64,000 bases of DNA from Gonocerus acuteangulatus (taxonomy: Eukaryota > Arthropoda > Insecta > Hemiptera > Coreidae), in NCBI GenBank assembly GCA_946811695.1, contig OX328124.1, positions 58,780,459-58,844,458 of the forward strand. Direction: 5' to 3'. The position numbers were made by a program, and so were the translations under genes. This document shows, piece after piece, positions 45,691-56,500 of this stretch (position 1 is its first letter; every line of letters begins with the position of its first letter). Below the pieces are notes generated by a model. That model did not search any database. It was not told where the DNA came from and saw only the letters and a program-made list of their open reading frames with translations.

Positions 45691-47235
45691 TGTTCGCTCT
45701 GTAGCTCCTAGACGAATGGTCCGATTTTGATGAAATTTGGTACAAAAATCTTTCCTCTAATTTGAAAGGTCAAGTTCGTTAACCAGCAAAATCCACCAAC
45801 TGGAAGATGGCGTTTGGTGCGAAATTCGCGCAAAAAAAAATCGTAACGCTTACGTTTTTGAGTTCATAAGCTTGTAAGTACTCGTTTTATATGCTTCCTG
45901 GGCTAGGAAAACGAATGAACCCATTTTCAAGGCGATAGCTTTAACCGTTTTCGAGAAAATTGGAAAAATAGTTTTTGAATACCGTTTTTGGTTTGGGTAC
46001 TTAGAATCATGGGATTCAGTTGAAACATTTTCTGCATGTTCTACTTTCATCAAAACTAATATGTTGAAATTTTGGTTACGTTTGGAGTTAAGGAAGGGTT
46101 AGAATAAAATTTTTTATTAACAGACATAAAAAGTTTTAGTAACTTTTTTTACTTTCCTTAATATCTCGAAAAAGGTTGAGAATCTTGGTAAACGGAAGAA
46201 TACCATTAGAAAGCTTATTAAATGCTCTAAAAAAAAGGTTCTAATGAAAGTTTTGATTAGGCGATGTTAATCGGAGAAATAAGTGCTTAAAACTTTAAAG
46301 TAATTGATTTCGCTTATTCGAACTGTTCTTTTTGTCTGTTTTTTATTCCTTGTTATTTTTTAATTGCTTATAGTTGGATAATGTATTTGAAAATAAAACA
46401 GGTTAAGACAAATAAGAAAAACAATTTAATGTTAGAGATATGGATTTCCAAGATATAGCTTTTCAACTGCCTAGCGTCCTTCCTAGGGAGGGTTGTTTGT
46501 CTTTGATTTTGGTACTTAGAATTATGGGATACAGTTGAAACATTTTCTGCATGTTCGAATTTCATCAACACTAATATGTTGAAATTTTTGTTACGTTTAG
46601 AGTAAAGGAAGGGTTAGAATAAAATATTTTATTAACAGACAAAAAAAGTTTTGGTAACTTTGTATACTTTCGTTAGTATCTCGAAAACCGTTGACAATCT
46701 TGTGAAGCGGAAGATTACCATTCGAAAGCTTACTAAATGCTCTACAAAAAAGGTTCTGAAGAAAGTTTTAATTAGGCGATGTCAATCGGAGAAATAAGTG
46801 CCTAAAACTTTAAATTAATTGATTTCGTTTATTCGAATGGTTCTTTTTGTCTGTTTTATTCCTTGTTATATTTTAATTGCTTATAGTTGGATAATGTATT
46901 TGACAATAAAACTGGTTAAGTAAAATAACAAAAACAATTTATTGTTAGAAATATAGATTTCCAGGATTCCAAGCCCTTGTAACTAGCGGGACAGTTTCTA
47001 GTAGCAGGAGCCGACCCTTCCAGGTAAGATTGTAAATCATGACCTTTCAAGACTTTACTAGACACAGGAATGGCGTTAGTGACCTTAAGGGTTGACTCGT
47101 CATTATAATAATTAATTAAAAAAAAAAGACAGGTGGAACCAAAATAATAACTGCTTCTATTTTAATCTTTCCAAATTAGACTAGGGATATGAACGGAACC
47201 GCGCTAAGATGATGCAGTTCCTGCGAGACGGACTT
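45487..47235 (+). repeat. Family X copy with a 513-bp internal duplication
   Basis: Starts at the inverted pair CTCCCT...AGGGAG, then GTGCCGACTAGAAA, a (TA)n tract (45625-45686), GGTCCGATTTTGATGAAATT and TATCTCGAAAA blocks. It ends near AACGGAACCGCGCTAAGATG. The same order occurs at 60267-61735. The segment from GGTACTTAGAAT onward is tandemly repeated (about 45990 and 46504, period about 513). Probably Helentron-associated (HINE-like); the class is inferred. Confidence 0.6.
45625..45686. repeat. (TA)n microsatellite inside family X
   Basis: Same relative place as 60403-60464 in the other copy, so it belongs to the family. Confidence 0.9.
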
Positions 47236-47276
47236 TTTCAAATTGTTGCTGGTCGTTTACTTAACTCACGACATTT

Positions 47277-47497
47277 ATCAGACAGATCTACGTTACTTTC
47301 TCCTGAAGAAATTTCGGTATCAGTATCAGAATCTGAACTGTCATTAGAATAATTTTCTTTTTATTTACCACTTTTTTAGGGCTTTTATTTGTATGTGGTG
47401 TTTTATGTCTAGGGTGGTGCTTTAGTTTGTTTTTTTTCACCTTCAATAATTAGCTTTTCAGGAATATCTGTCAGGATACGAGGTTTCCCTTTAGGCC
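47277..47497 (-). pseudogene. Pogo-like transposase C-terminal tail
   Basis: A minus-strand frame reads PKGKPRILTDIPEKLIIEGE, a lysine-rich stretch with stops, then NDSSDSDTDTEISSGES. RxLTDxPEK followed by a basic stretch and an acidic serine-rich tail is typical of the C-terminus of pogo/jerky-type transposases. Broken. Confidence 0.6.
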
Positions 47498-48220
47498 AAC
47501 CCCTATTTTAGATTTTCCTTCCCTCCGCTTTTCGATGAGGTCTTACAACTTCGAGTGGAACGATAAGGGGCATTAATTAATTAATTTATTATTTTTTAAA
47601 TTCTTCCAGTGGAACGATAAGGGGCGATAGGTTCGAACTGCTACACTGAGGATTAATAAAGCCAGTTTGAACTTATTTAATTTATTATTTTTTAAATTCT
47701 TTGTACAATTGAAGCAACCAATATTAATTTAAAAAAAAATTGTAGCAGAAGAACATAAAAGTTGAATTATGTAAAAATCACTCAGATGTGTTGTACCTTT
47801 GACCTGGTCAAAGGTACAACACCTAGTCGTGGTCAGAGGTAGTGCAACACCCAGGTAGTGCAAATTATAAAGCATGCTAAAAATTTTAGGGTAATCAATT
47901 TCAGAAGCTGCACCATGTTTCTTATTGTAATAGCTACTTTCTCAAATGATTTCCATCTAAAAAGACTTAATACAAAAAATATTATGAGGCAACACGTCAA
48001 CTATAAATAACTTACATTTTTATGATAGAAATGGATAAGTATTTTTTGCAAAAATCCTCTTTGACTTGAATAATCGAAAGTAGGTTACACAAGCTCTCTA
48101 GTGAAGGAGCTAAACACTAATTTCACCAAAATTTATAAAATGTTGCTACGTGCCGCGACAACCTCGGTGGTCAAAGGTACAAGACGGTCAGAGGTACAAC
48201 ACCTTCCCCTACATATACAT

Positions 48221-48226
<6 letters not shown>

Positions 48227-48282
<56 letters not shown>
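48227..48282. repeat. (TA)n microsatellite
   Basis: TA run between the pogo-like end and the right hAT arm. Confidence 0.9.
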
Positions 48283-48285
<3 letters not shown>

Positions 48286-48500
48286 AATTGAATTCTCGAA
48301 TAAATTAAGATATCAGAATATATTATTTGATGAAATAATCATTTCGGAAATAAATATCTTATCAATCATGAAATTATTTATTTCGTGAAATAATTATTTC
48401 AGAAATAATATTAAAATAAATTGTTTCTGAAATAATGTGTTAAGGTTATTTCATGATTTATTTCGACAATATTATTTCAAATAAATTATGCCCAGGTCTA

Positions 48501-48508
48501 AGCAACAG
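48501..48508. repeat. 8-bp target-site duplication of the hAT element, right
   Basis: Exact AGCAACAG copy; see 44228-44235. Confidence 0.85.
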
Positions 48509-49162
48509 TTCACTATTGTTGAGAACATTTCAATGAGATAAGAAACTTTGGCCTAACTAAAATTCTGAGTTATAGGGTATTAATATATTTTATTGTATGT
48601 CTTTGTCGGCTTTAATTTCGTCAGTATGGTAGCAATATCTTCCACTCTGATAACAGTTCACTTAGGCTACGAGGCACCCGTATCTTGTCTCCTCTAAAGC
48701 AGTCACTGGGGCGTCCTTGTTCTGGATAATTCCGGAGCGCACCAGTGTTATGTTTGAATTGCTTAAACCAAAAAAACATTCAACTGCTTAAAACATTGGA
48801 TAAAATCCAGAAAAAAAGGAAGTTATCCTTTCTCCTTAAAATGTTTGGAAGGCCGCTGAAGGCTGGTGGCGTGCAAACAGATAGCGGACTTGTAAGCTAA
48901 CGGTGCAGGTGGAGGGCTATCTAATTGAATGAAGCTATGATTAGAGGGAATGAGCCAGCTCTAGGAGATCCGAGTCATTAGGACATACATACCCAGCTCG
49001 GGGAATCACTATCCACCTTCACACATGTCATTCTAATGAGGAGTTTTATCCCAGTCATTTATCATACCAAATACCCGTTAGGTTTTTTTAGACATCTAGA
49101 AGAAAGGAAAATATTTCAATTCAAATACAATGAAAAAAAAACTATTCCAGATATTTAAATAT
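48509..49162. other. Unannotated sequence
   Basis: Less AT-rich than its surroundings in places, but no coding or RNA feature is recognised. Confidence 0.3.
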
Positions 49163-49300
49163 TTATAGGCTGACCCCCTGGTCTGGATTTTCTTGGGGGG
49201 ATGCGGGTTCGATTCCCGCTAGATCAACCATGCGGGTTTATAAATGCTGACATAACCCGAGCTGATGTATATAATCAGTTGCGACATGAAAAAAAAGTCC
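49163..49300 (+). mobile_element. tRNA-related SINE-like fragment
   Basis: Contains GGGTTCGATTCCCGC (B box, pol III type) at about 49205 with a weak A-box-like region upstream (CTGGTCTGGATTTTC). It is followed by about 70 bp and an A-run (GACATGAAAAAAAAG). The cloverleaf is not intact, so this is a SINE head rather than a tRNA gene. Confidence 0.5.
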
Positions 49301-49714
49301 TCAAAGCAATCTAATGTTATTTTCATTTACCGGGCGATCTGAAAACAATTGTATATTTTATTAACACATTCCCTGCGGATGTCGTTACGGAAGTACGCTA
49401 GCGATCCTACACGCTGACGAGTGTCCCTTCGGAAAGACACTCTTCCATTACTTTTGCCTTTCGAATCAAAGGGCTCTTGAATAGAGGGGATTCACTTTTA
49501 CACCACCAGATAAAAACAGTTCCCTTCAGTATTGTTTAGGCTTTCCAACAGTGTATTCCGTTTTCAAATCGGCCTACTCAATAATTTATTATGATTTTTT
49601 AAAGAAAAAAAATGACTACGTGAAAAATACTAACTAAAAATGCACCCGATACTGCGGTATTCCCAAACAATGACAGCCTCAGCGAATGTGTTAATTTTCT
49701 AATCTTTAATTTAT

Positions 49715-50110
49715 TTAAAATTTACTCGCAACATTGATTTCCTCCCATTTGTGCGAAGAAACTGAATCAAACTACTCCCTACCTTTCCTTGACTTACTTC
49801 ATAAAAGAAACCCTGATTGCTCCTTATCCACTGACTGGCATACCAAACCGACCTATTCTGGGTGACTCCTGCATTACCTGTCCTCACATCCCACATCCTA
49901 AACACTGTAAGAAACCTGATAAATCAAACCCTCGCCCAATAATTCCACCATTGGATTTTCAACATACATAATCACCCACCTCATAAAAACCCAAACCCCT
50001 CCACACTAATCAAGATACAATAGTCCTTCAATTCAGGTCCCTCCTTACATCTCAACCCTCTCGAAAATATCCCTACGTATCACATTTCCCAACTTAAAAC
50101 TTGGAATGTC
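49715..50110 (+). pseudogene. Penelope-like element RT C-terminal fragment
   Basis: With frameshifts the + strand reads FTRNIDFLPF, then LPFLDLLHKRNPDCSLSTDW followed by HTKPTYSG, then NLINQTL and YPYVSHFPNLK. These match the post-catalytic part of Penelope-like RTs (PFLDL..., K.T.S..., then a PYV motif). The catalytic core and GIY-YIG domain are absent. A hammerhead motif lies 140 bp downstream on the opposite strand. Confidence 0.6.
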
Positions 50111-50245
50111 TACAAACCAAATGCGAAAAATTTCACATAAATTACTCAAAAGGCAAGAAAGGGAAAATGAAATTATAAGTAAAGATGGAATGGTTGGGAT
50201 TCGGCTAAATAAACCTCAATATGATTTTTGTTTTAAAAAAATCTA

Positions 50246-50292
50246 TATTTCGGACGTTTCGGCTACTCATTGGTAGCCTTCGTCAGCTAAAA
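50246..50292 (-). ncRNA. Hammerhead ribozyme motif (candidate), Penelope-associated
   Basis: The minus strand reads ATTTTAG, core CTGACGA, stem II GGCTAC-CAATGA-GTAGCC (6 bp perfect), core GAAA, CG, then UC completing the triplet GUC, then CGAAAT. Stem I (ATTTTAG with CGAAAT) pairs at 4 of 5 positions with one A-G mismatch. Stem III is reduced to a self-complementary CG and would need a dimer. All invariant core bases are present. Penelope-like elements are known to carry such motifs in their terminal repeats; the adjacent RT remnant supports this. Confidence 0.65.
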
Positions 50293-50551
50293 TGGCAAAA
50301 AAGAAATTAATACAGAAACAAACAAGAAAAATTTATAATTGTGATAGGTAACAGAACTATAGATACAATTTAACTTATAACAGAAACATATCGTCTTAAA
50401 TTCTTAGAATGAGTAGAATGAAAAAGAAAATAGGTACAGTAATTGATTTTAATAGTAATTAGTTCTCTGATACATCCCAGTTCTAGCTCAATTGCTGCCA
50501 ATTTAAGCTGGTATAAGCCCTTCACTCTAATCTTGGTACAAATTTTCTGTC

Positions 50552-50626
<75 letters not shown>

Positions 50627-51478
50627 CTCAACCACAGATGTGTATACTTTGGCTTAAATTTGTATCTGTTTATAGGTTTCATAAATCACTTCTTCGACCG
50701 TTCAAACTTGTACTTTCCATTATTTTTTTTATTATGATCTTTTATATCCCTTTGTACACTCTTGTAAAGCGAAAGGTCAATAATTTAGAATCAGAATAAT
50801 GTTTGCTCTAAAAACGTCCATTCAATGCGAATAGAATGCCAATCAACTTTTTTGATCGGACTAATGAATGGAACCTATTTCTAAAATAAATACTACATTT
50901 CTTTGCTTATTTTGGCATATAAATTTTGGTACATATTTGGCTAACTATCACACTTTATCATTTACGAATTATAATAATAATACATCCGTTTTGTTTATAC
51001 ATTGTTGTACTCATTCTCGAATATATTAATTGCTAAAAACTAAAACGTGTATTTACCATATGATTGCTTTACAATAGAATGATATAAAATCATATTATAT
51101 TCAACTGATTTTTATTCTCATTTTCCTTGATATTGGCTGTCCACTAGTAATCCCCGCCTGTAAATATTGACGTGTTAGAGGATCCTTCCTTGAAAGTCTT
51201 GTTAAGACAAGCGTTAACACCAATCTCAAATATTTACTATTACTAGCCTTGACTAGTCTCCTTCGGGAGGGAGTATGCTCCCTCCACCTTACAGCTCCAC
51301 TCCCTTTTCTTATTACATCCAACTCTATTTCAGCTGTTTTGTTGACTTCTAAGCAAAATATAAACATTAATCATTTACGATTTACTAACATTTAGAACGT
51401 AAAGATTTATATAAATATATACACACACCCATCCATATATACATTAATAAACTATTTTTTACTGGAGAAGTATTTATA
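50293..51478. other. Unannotated sequence with (TA)n
   Basis: Contains a long (TA)n run at 50556-50624. An 88-codon minus-strand frame at 51101-51367 is not recognisable. Confidence 0.3.
50556..50624. repeat. (TA)n microsatellite
   Basis: About 34 TA units. Confidence 0.9.
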
Positions 51479-51640
51479 TCTATTATATAAAAATGAATCG
51501 CTAAATGCGTTGGTAAGCGCAAATCTCGAGAGCAGCTGAACCAATTTCGCTAATTCTTTTTTTATAATATTTCTTGAAGTACGAGGATGGTTCTTACGGC
51601 GAGAATAATTTAAAAAATTGCCTGAAAAAGTCTAAAAACA
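51479..51640 (+). mobile_element. Helitron/Helentron-type terminus fragment
   Basis: CTATTATATAAAAATGAATC then GCTAAATGCGTTGG and CTCGAGAGCAGCTGAACC follow the order of a terminus common in insect Helentron-related elements (ATGAATCGC..., then 'gctga-accaatttcgctaatt'). About 140 bp is preserved. Confidence 0.5.
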
Positions 51641-51835
51641 ACACTTTTCGGGTATCTTTTAAATCATGCAAATTTATTTTTAAATAAAAACTTATGTTCC
51701 CAATTATAAAATGTTTAACAGTTAACGTATTAGGCTATTTGTGTATAAGGAAAAATTCTCTCTTTGTTTATATTGTTTTAAAATAAATACGTTTTTATTT
51801 AAGTTTATAACTATAACAGTAATAAGAAAAACATG
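51641..51835. other. Unannotated sequence
   Basis: Nothing recognised. Confidence 0.3.
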
Positions 51836-52030
51836 TGGAGGCCCGGTGGCAGGGAGTGTTAAGGCTTGAGAAATTAACACACCGTGCCAAGGGTCAAATT
51901 GGCATGGGTTCAATTTCCAATAGGTGGCGGTTTTTCTTTAGAAAAAAGAAAAGGCATCAGCCCTATTCTGGCTAGAACCGGGTGGTAAACTATAGATAAC
52001 CCGTCCTAAAATTCTCAGCTAATAATAATG
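51836..52030 (+). mobile_element. tRNA-derived SINE
   Basis: GGAGGCCCGGTGGCAGGGAG supplies an A-box-like region. About 60 bp on, CATGGGTTCAATTTCC gives a B box. A tRNA-unrelated body follows (AACCGGGTGGTAAAC, CTATAGATAACCCGTCC) ending in AATAATAATGG. Roughly 195 bp. Confidence 0.6.
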
Positions 52031-52504
52031 GACGTTAAAATTTAAATGAATAAGAACGTGTAACCACTAGATGACAATAGAATCCCATGTTAATAATGCA
52101 ATTTAAATTAATTTATATTTGCGTTAACAAAGTAAAAAATACCCCACTTTTCTATATTCCCATACAAAACATGCGTAATAATACTTAATTTGAACTTTAA
52201 TACCATACCATAAAGTTTAAGTGTTAGTCGAGGGGTTCCGGGAAGGCAAAACAATTGTTTGACGTTACAAGAAAAAAACATTATTAACAAATAACAAAGT
52301 GGGCTGCCCAACTATATCGGGTTGCTGGCACACAGCATGCTAATCCACCAGTTATAGGTATTGCTTTCTAAAATCGTATAAATATTAATGTCAATATTTA
52401 TACAATGTTAACATTACTCAAAAAGAAATTGTCTATGGTAAAATGTCTGTTGAAATGTAAACGCCTCTTTGCTTTGGGTCTATAATATTACTAAATTATT
52501 AATT

Positions 52505-52803
52505 ATTAATCTAATCGTACTGCCCAGGAACGTGAAGATCGCAATGAACGTGAAAGAATTCGGTTAAGACAGACCCGTGAAGCGGGTCACATTTGAGGGT
52601 TACATTTGACTAATAATGGTGCAAGTTTGAATCGAGCTGCTATCCATTGATTGATGGTGCCTGCAGCTGTGTTGCTATTGGACCTATGAACTCAGTTTGA
52701 CTATAAACAAATCCCAGGGCAGTCATTAAGTGTTTGTGGTATTGTATGTTGCCTGTTCCCGTGTTGGAAAACCATCTGCTCTGTTAGTTTACGCGCCAGG
52801 TAA
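52505..52803 (+). pseudogene. Helitron/Helentron helicase remnant
   Basis: Near 52525 a frame reads AQEREDRNERERIRLRQTRE, charged as in the N-terminal region of Helitron proteins. Near 52700 LTINKSQG and, one base shifted, QSLSVCGI form helicase motif V, followed directly by VACSRVGKPSALLVYAPG (motif VI). The segment normally between V and VI is deleted, as is nearly all of the protein between the two pieces. Nonfunctional. Confidence 0.65.
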
Positions 52804-53338
52804 TATAATAATAATATAATAATATGCTTTATTGCTCAAGTTTTACAACTTATATGCAAGGGTTGCAGCCTTATTGCATTAATAAAAAATATAATTTGCA
52901 CAAAATAAAATATAACTTTATCTTTTACACATAATAAATAATAATAAAATGAGGCTTCATTTCAAATTAAGAAAAATAAATACATAAATGCATCTTAAGC
53001 TAAGTGTAATTTCACACAGAGTAAAAACAAAAATAAATTCAATAATAAAGAAGATAATGTCAAATTACAGATGTTTAATCTATAATAAAATAAATGACCT
53101 CAGTTTTATGATTCTATCTAAGTATTTATTTAGATCATTAATTAAAGCCTTATCTGGAGCTGATAGTAGCATTTCTACCTTTGGAGGATTAGATGTGATA
53201 TATCTATCTATATACAACTTCCTAATAGGAGAGTACAAGGGGCAGATGAAGAATATGTGTTCTAGTGTTTCTAGTTCTTGTAGTTCGCAGGCAGAACATG
53301 GCGTGTTTGTGTCATTGGTGAGTTTATTTTTATTGTAG
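52804..53338 (-). pseudogene. Non-LTR retrotransposon 3' coding end, downstream half
   Basis: The minus strand reads NLYNKNKL, then CSACELQELETLEHIFFIC (C-x2-C-x8-H-x4-C zinc motif typical of non-LTR ORF2 C-termini) and a tail with DLNKYLDRI, ending near 53083. The 3' end (about 52801-52830) has an ATT/ATAT-type simple repeat. It is separated from its upstream half (57122-57394) by the Gypsy insertion. Confidence 0.65.
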
Positions 53339-53343
53339 AGGTT
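53339..53343. repeat. 5-bp target duplication of the Gypsy element, left
   Basis: AGGTT, repeated at 57117-57121. Confidence 0.85.
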
Positions 53344-53426
53344 TGTAATATAAGTTAAAATATAGTTGCTTTCAACACTCACATTTATTGACTGATCAAA
53401 ACATATGACCTAGATGTAGATGCGCC

Positions 53427-53465
<39 letters not shown>

Positions 53466-53539
53466 ATATGATGTAACCCTGAACTATAGAACACATGATA
53501 TAATTTAACCAAGAGGTAGAAATAAACAAATACACAACA
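53344..53539 (-). repeat. Gypsy 3' LTR, interrupted by a SINE tail
   Basis: Same 133 bp as the 5' LTR plus a 63-bp insertion (53409-53471). Confidence 0.9.
53409..53471 (+). mobile_element. Minimal SINE 3'-end insertion with poly(A) in the Gypsy LTR
   Basis: CCTAGATGTAGATGCGCCGT and a poly(A) of about 37, then a second copy of the target sequence (AACATATGA). GATGCGCCGT plus A-tail matches 4743-4805. Only about 20 bp of SINE sequence precede the tail. The uninterrupted 5' LTR proves the pre-insertion state. Confidence 0.85.
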
Positions 53540-53550
53540 TCTTCCTCCTT
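53540..53550 (-). other. Gypsy polypurine tract
   Basis: AAGGAGGAAGA on the minus strand abuts the 3' LTR, the position for plus-strand priming. Confidence 0.75.
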
Positions 53551-53563
53551 AGAGAAGTGGCCC

Positions 53564-56500
53564 TCACAGATCGAGACGCTGGGGCTTCCGGACCAACCTC
53601 CCAGACCTCGTTCGATGTCCTACTTCTTCGGTGACTTCCGCTCTGGAATCCTCGCCTTCACCCTCCACCTCCTCTCCTCCCTTCCTGTCCCCGTCCTTGC
53701 GGGTAATGTGCCTCCGGTTCCTCTCCAGTTGCTGCCCATCCTCTCCCTGGAGACGGTAGGACCTTGGCCTGCTGTCCAAGCTCTCAACAACTGTGGCTGG
53801 GCTCCAAGTCGAACCAGGTGTCCTCTGTACCAGGACCTCTTCTCCGATCCCCAGGTCCCCCAGAGACCTCGTGCCCCTCCTATCATACTGCTCTTTGTAA
53901 ACTTCTTGCCGCCTCCTCAGGGCCCTCCTCACAGCCCCTGGGTCCATGACTCGGCATGGCTCGAGATGATTACTCACTGCGGGCAGAACACCCCGTAGTC
54001 GCCTGCTCATCAGCAGCTGTGCCGGCGCCGCCAGGTCCTGGCTAGGGGTGTTGTTCAGCTCCATAAGGCAAAGGTACACATCCCGCCCAGCATCGTAGGC
54101 CTTGTTGAGCGTCTTCTTCACAGTCTGGATCGATCTCTCAGCCTGTCCATTTGCCTGCTGATACTTGGGGCTCACCAGTGTTCTCTTGAAGTCCCAGGCT
54201 TGTGCAAATTTTAAAAACTCCCTAGAGGAAAACTGAGTGCCCTGATCCGCAACTACTTCCTCCGGAACTCCATGTGTCGCAAAGACCGTCTTCATAGAAG
54301 TGATTACGTGCCCACTGGGCAGGCTTCGTAACTGCACCACCTCGACAAATTTGGAGTAGTAGTCTACGATAAGCAGCCAGTCAACCCCTCTTAACGTATA
54401 GATGTCAACGCCAACTTTCTGCCAAGGCCCCTGCGGTGGATCTTGAATAATCATAGGCTCCCTGGGATTCGAGTTACGATACCGTAAGCAAATGTCACAT
54501 TTTCGTATCATTTGGGTAATATCATTATTCATTCCTGGCCAGAAAAGTACCTCTCGCGCTCGCTCTTTGCACTTCTCAACTCCCTGGTGAGCGTAGTGGA
54601 TCTTGTCCAACATTTCCCTACGCAAAGACTTATGCTCGACAACAAAAGACTTGCCGTACGTGTACATATGAAACCTCTCACAGCCGAACACCACCGCATA
54701 CAGTTCTTTTTCGATGTTGGCATATCTCATCTCTGTCTCAGTCAGGGTCTTAGAGGCAAAGGCTAAAGGACGACCGCTCTGCTTAAGCACAGCTCCAAGT
54801 CCTTTCTGAGATGCATCCACAGACACAATAACGGGCAAGTTAGGGTCATAATAACTCAATACTGGTGGACTACTAATAGCCGACTTCAACTTTTCAAACG
54901 CCTTCACCTGACCGTCCTCCCAGTGCCATGGAACGTCTTTCTTAAGTAAAATTCTTAACGGCTCAGCTATAACAGAGAAGTCCTTAATAAATTTATTAAG
55001 ATAATTTGCCATGCCCAAAAATCTTTCCACATCCTTTCTGTTTGTCGGAACCGGTAATCTTTGGACGGCCTCCACTTTCCTCGCATCTGGCCGCATCCCC
55101 TCTTCAGAAAATATATGCCCCAAGTATGTAATCTCCCTCAGACCAATCTTGCATTTATCTACATTAAACTTCACGCCTGTTTCCCTAGCTCGCTGCAGGA
55201 CCCGCTCCAAATTCTTATCATGCTCCTCCCTCGTCCTTCCAAAAACCAGCAAATCATCGATAAAGGTGTCTGTCCCGTCCAAACCTTCAAAAATCTTCCT
55301 ATATTCCCTATGGAAGTGTTCAGGGGCACATGAAAGCCCAAAAGCCATCCTTAAAAACTTATTTCGGCCCCATGGAGTGCTAAATGTGCATAAATCAGAA
55401 CTCTCTTGATCCAATTCAATTTGCCAAAATCCGGACATTGCGTCAAGGGTACTAAAATACTTTGCGCCTTTCAGCTTGCCTGCTATTTCCTCCACGGTCG
55501 GTAGCTGAAAGTGTTCCCTTTTGATAGCCTTATTGAGATCCCTAGGGTCCAGACATATCCTTACATCACCATTAGGCTTGTAGGCTATAACCAAAGAGCT
55601 GACCCAATCTGCCGGCTTGTCAACCTTCTCTATAACCCCAAGACCTTCCATCCGATCCAGCTCCTTCTTAACCTTGTCCATGACTGTAAACGGGATCCTC
55701 CTAGGAGGTCTAACAGTCGGCATCACCGATGGGTCCGTGGTGATGTGGCACTTACCTACCATCTTACCGAATCCCTCAAATAGGTCCCCGTATTCCTGCC
55801 TTATAGAGTCCAAAGAAATCTCGTCTACTCTGCAGATAAGACCCATCTCAATGGAAGAAGCCAATCCCAACAGCGCAACACTCAAAGGGGTATCCACAAT
55901 TTCAAAATTCAAAGTGTACTTCCTATTTTTAAGAAAACAGTCTAGGTGACATCGACCTATTACATTCAATAATCTTCCAGCATAAGTAGAAAGTTTTTTA
56001 TTAGATTTCATTATAGGAATTTGCCATTTCCGTGCTGTTTGAAATGGAATAACATTAACTTGGGCACCAGAATCAATTTTAAAATTCATCCACCTATCTT
56101 TAATCTTAATTTTCACCATCCAATCTGAAGTCCCCTTTGAACAGCCTTCTGTTGCAAACAAATATCTTTCCCCAAGAGATTTCTCCATGCCTGTCTCTAC
56201 CAGACTCACCACCGCCTCTTTACAGCGCCTCTCAAAGTGATTTTTCCTATTACATTTCCTACAAGTCTTACCATAGGCTGGACACCTCCCCTTTTCATGA
56301 CTATAACCACAGTAGTCACAATTCCTAACCTGGGATCCGCCCTTGCTGACAGCAGGGCCCTGACCAGATGCCTGCCGCACGGGCTTAACATACAGCACCT
56401 CTTGGCCTCCCTCCATCTCCTTAGTCCTAGCTCGAGACTCCAGAATCACCGTACACTTCTCCAAAGCTTTGTTCAAAGTCAAGTCCCGGTCTTGAAGCAA

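Larger units (their letters stand above)
44853..48209 (-). mobile_element. Pogo-like element nested in the hAT element
   Basis: Inverted ends GGGGAAGGTGTTGTACCT plus (T/C)TGACC match at about 24 of 25 positions and are flanked by TA (44851-44852 and 48210-48211). Further copies of GGTCAAAGGTACAAC lie subterminally at 45040-45105 and 47788-47830. A minus-strand transposase tail (47277-47497) supports the pogo class and orientation. Family X has inserted inside. Confidence 0.75.
44236..48500. mobile_element. hAT-type non-autonomous element with long inverted arms
   Basis: Ends TAGACCTGGG on both strands, flanked by an exact 8-bp duplication (AGCAACAG), the hAT size. Long inverted arms rich in ATTATTTC/GAAATAAT palindromes run about 44236-44830 and 48283-48500. 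The left arm has an extra insertion of roughly 250 bp at about 44353-44630 and a partial repeat of its end (GGGTAGACTTGGGC). No hAT transposase is visible. The interior is a second, pogo-like element at 44853-48209. Confidence 0.8.

Noticed and set aside
49163..49240. Intact tRNA gene
   Set aside because: Only the B box is convincing; the acceptor and anticodon stems do not pair, so it is called a SINE-like fragment.
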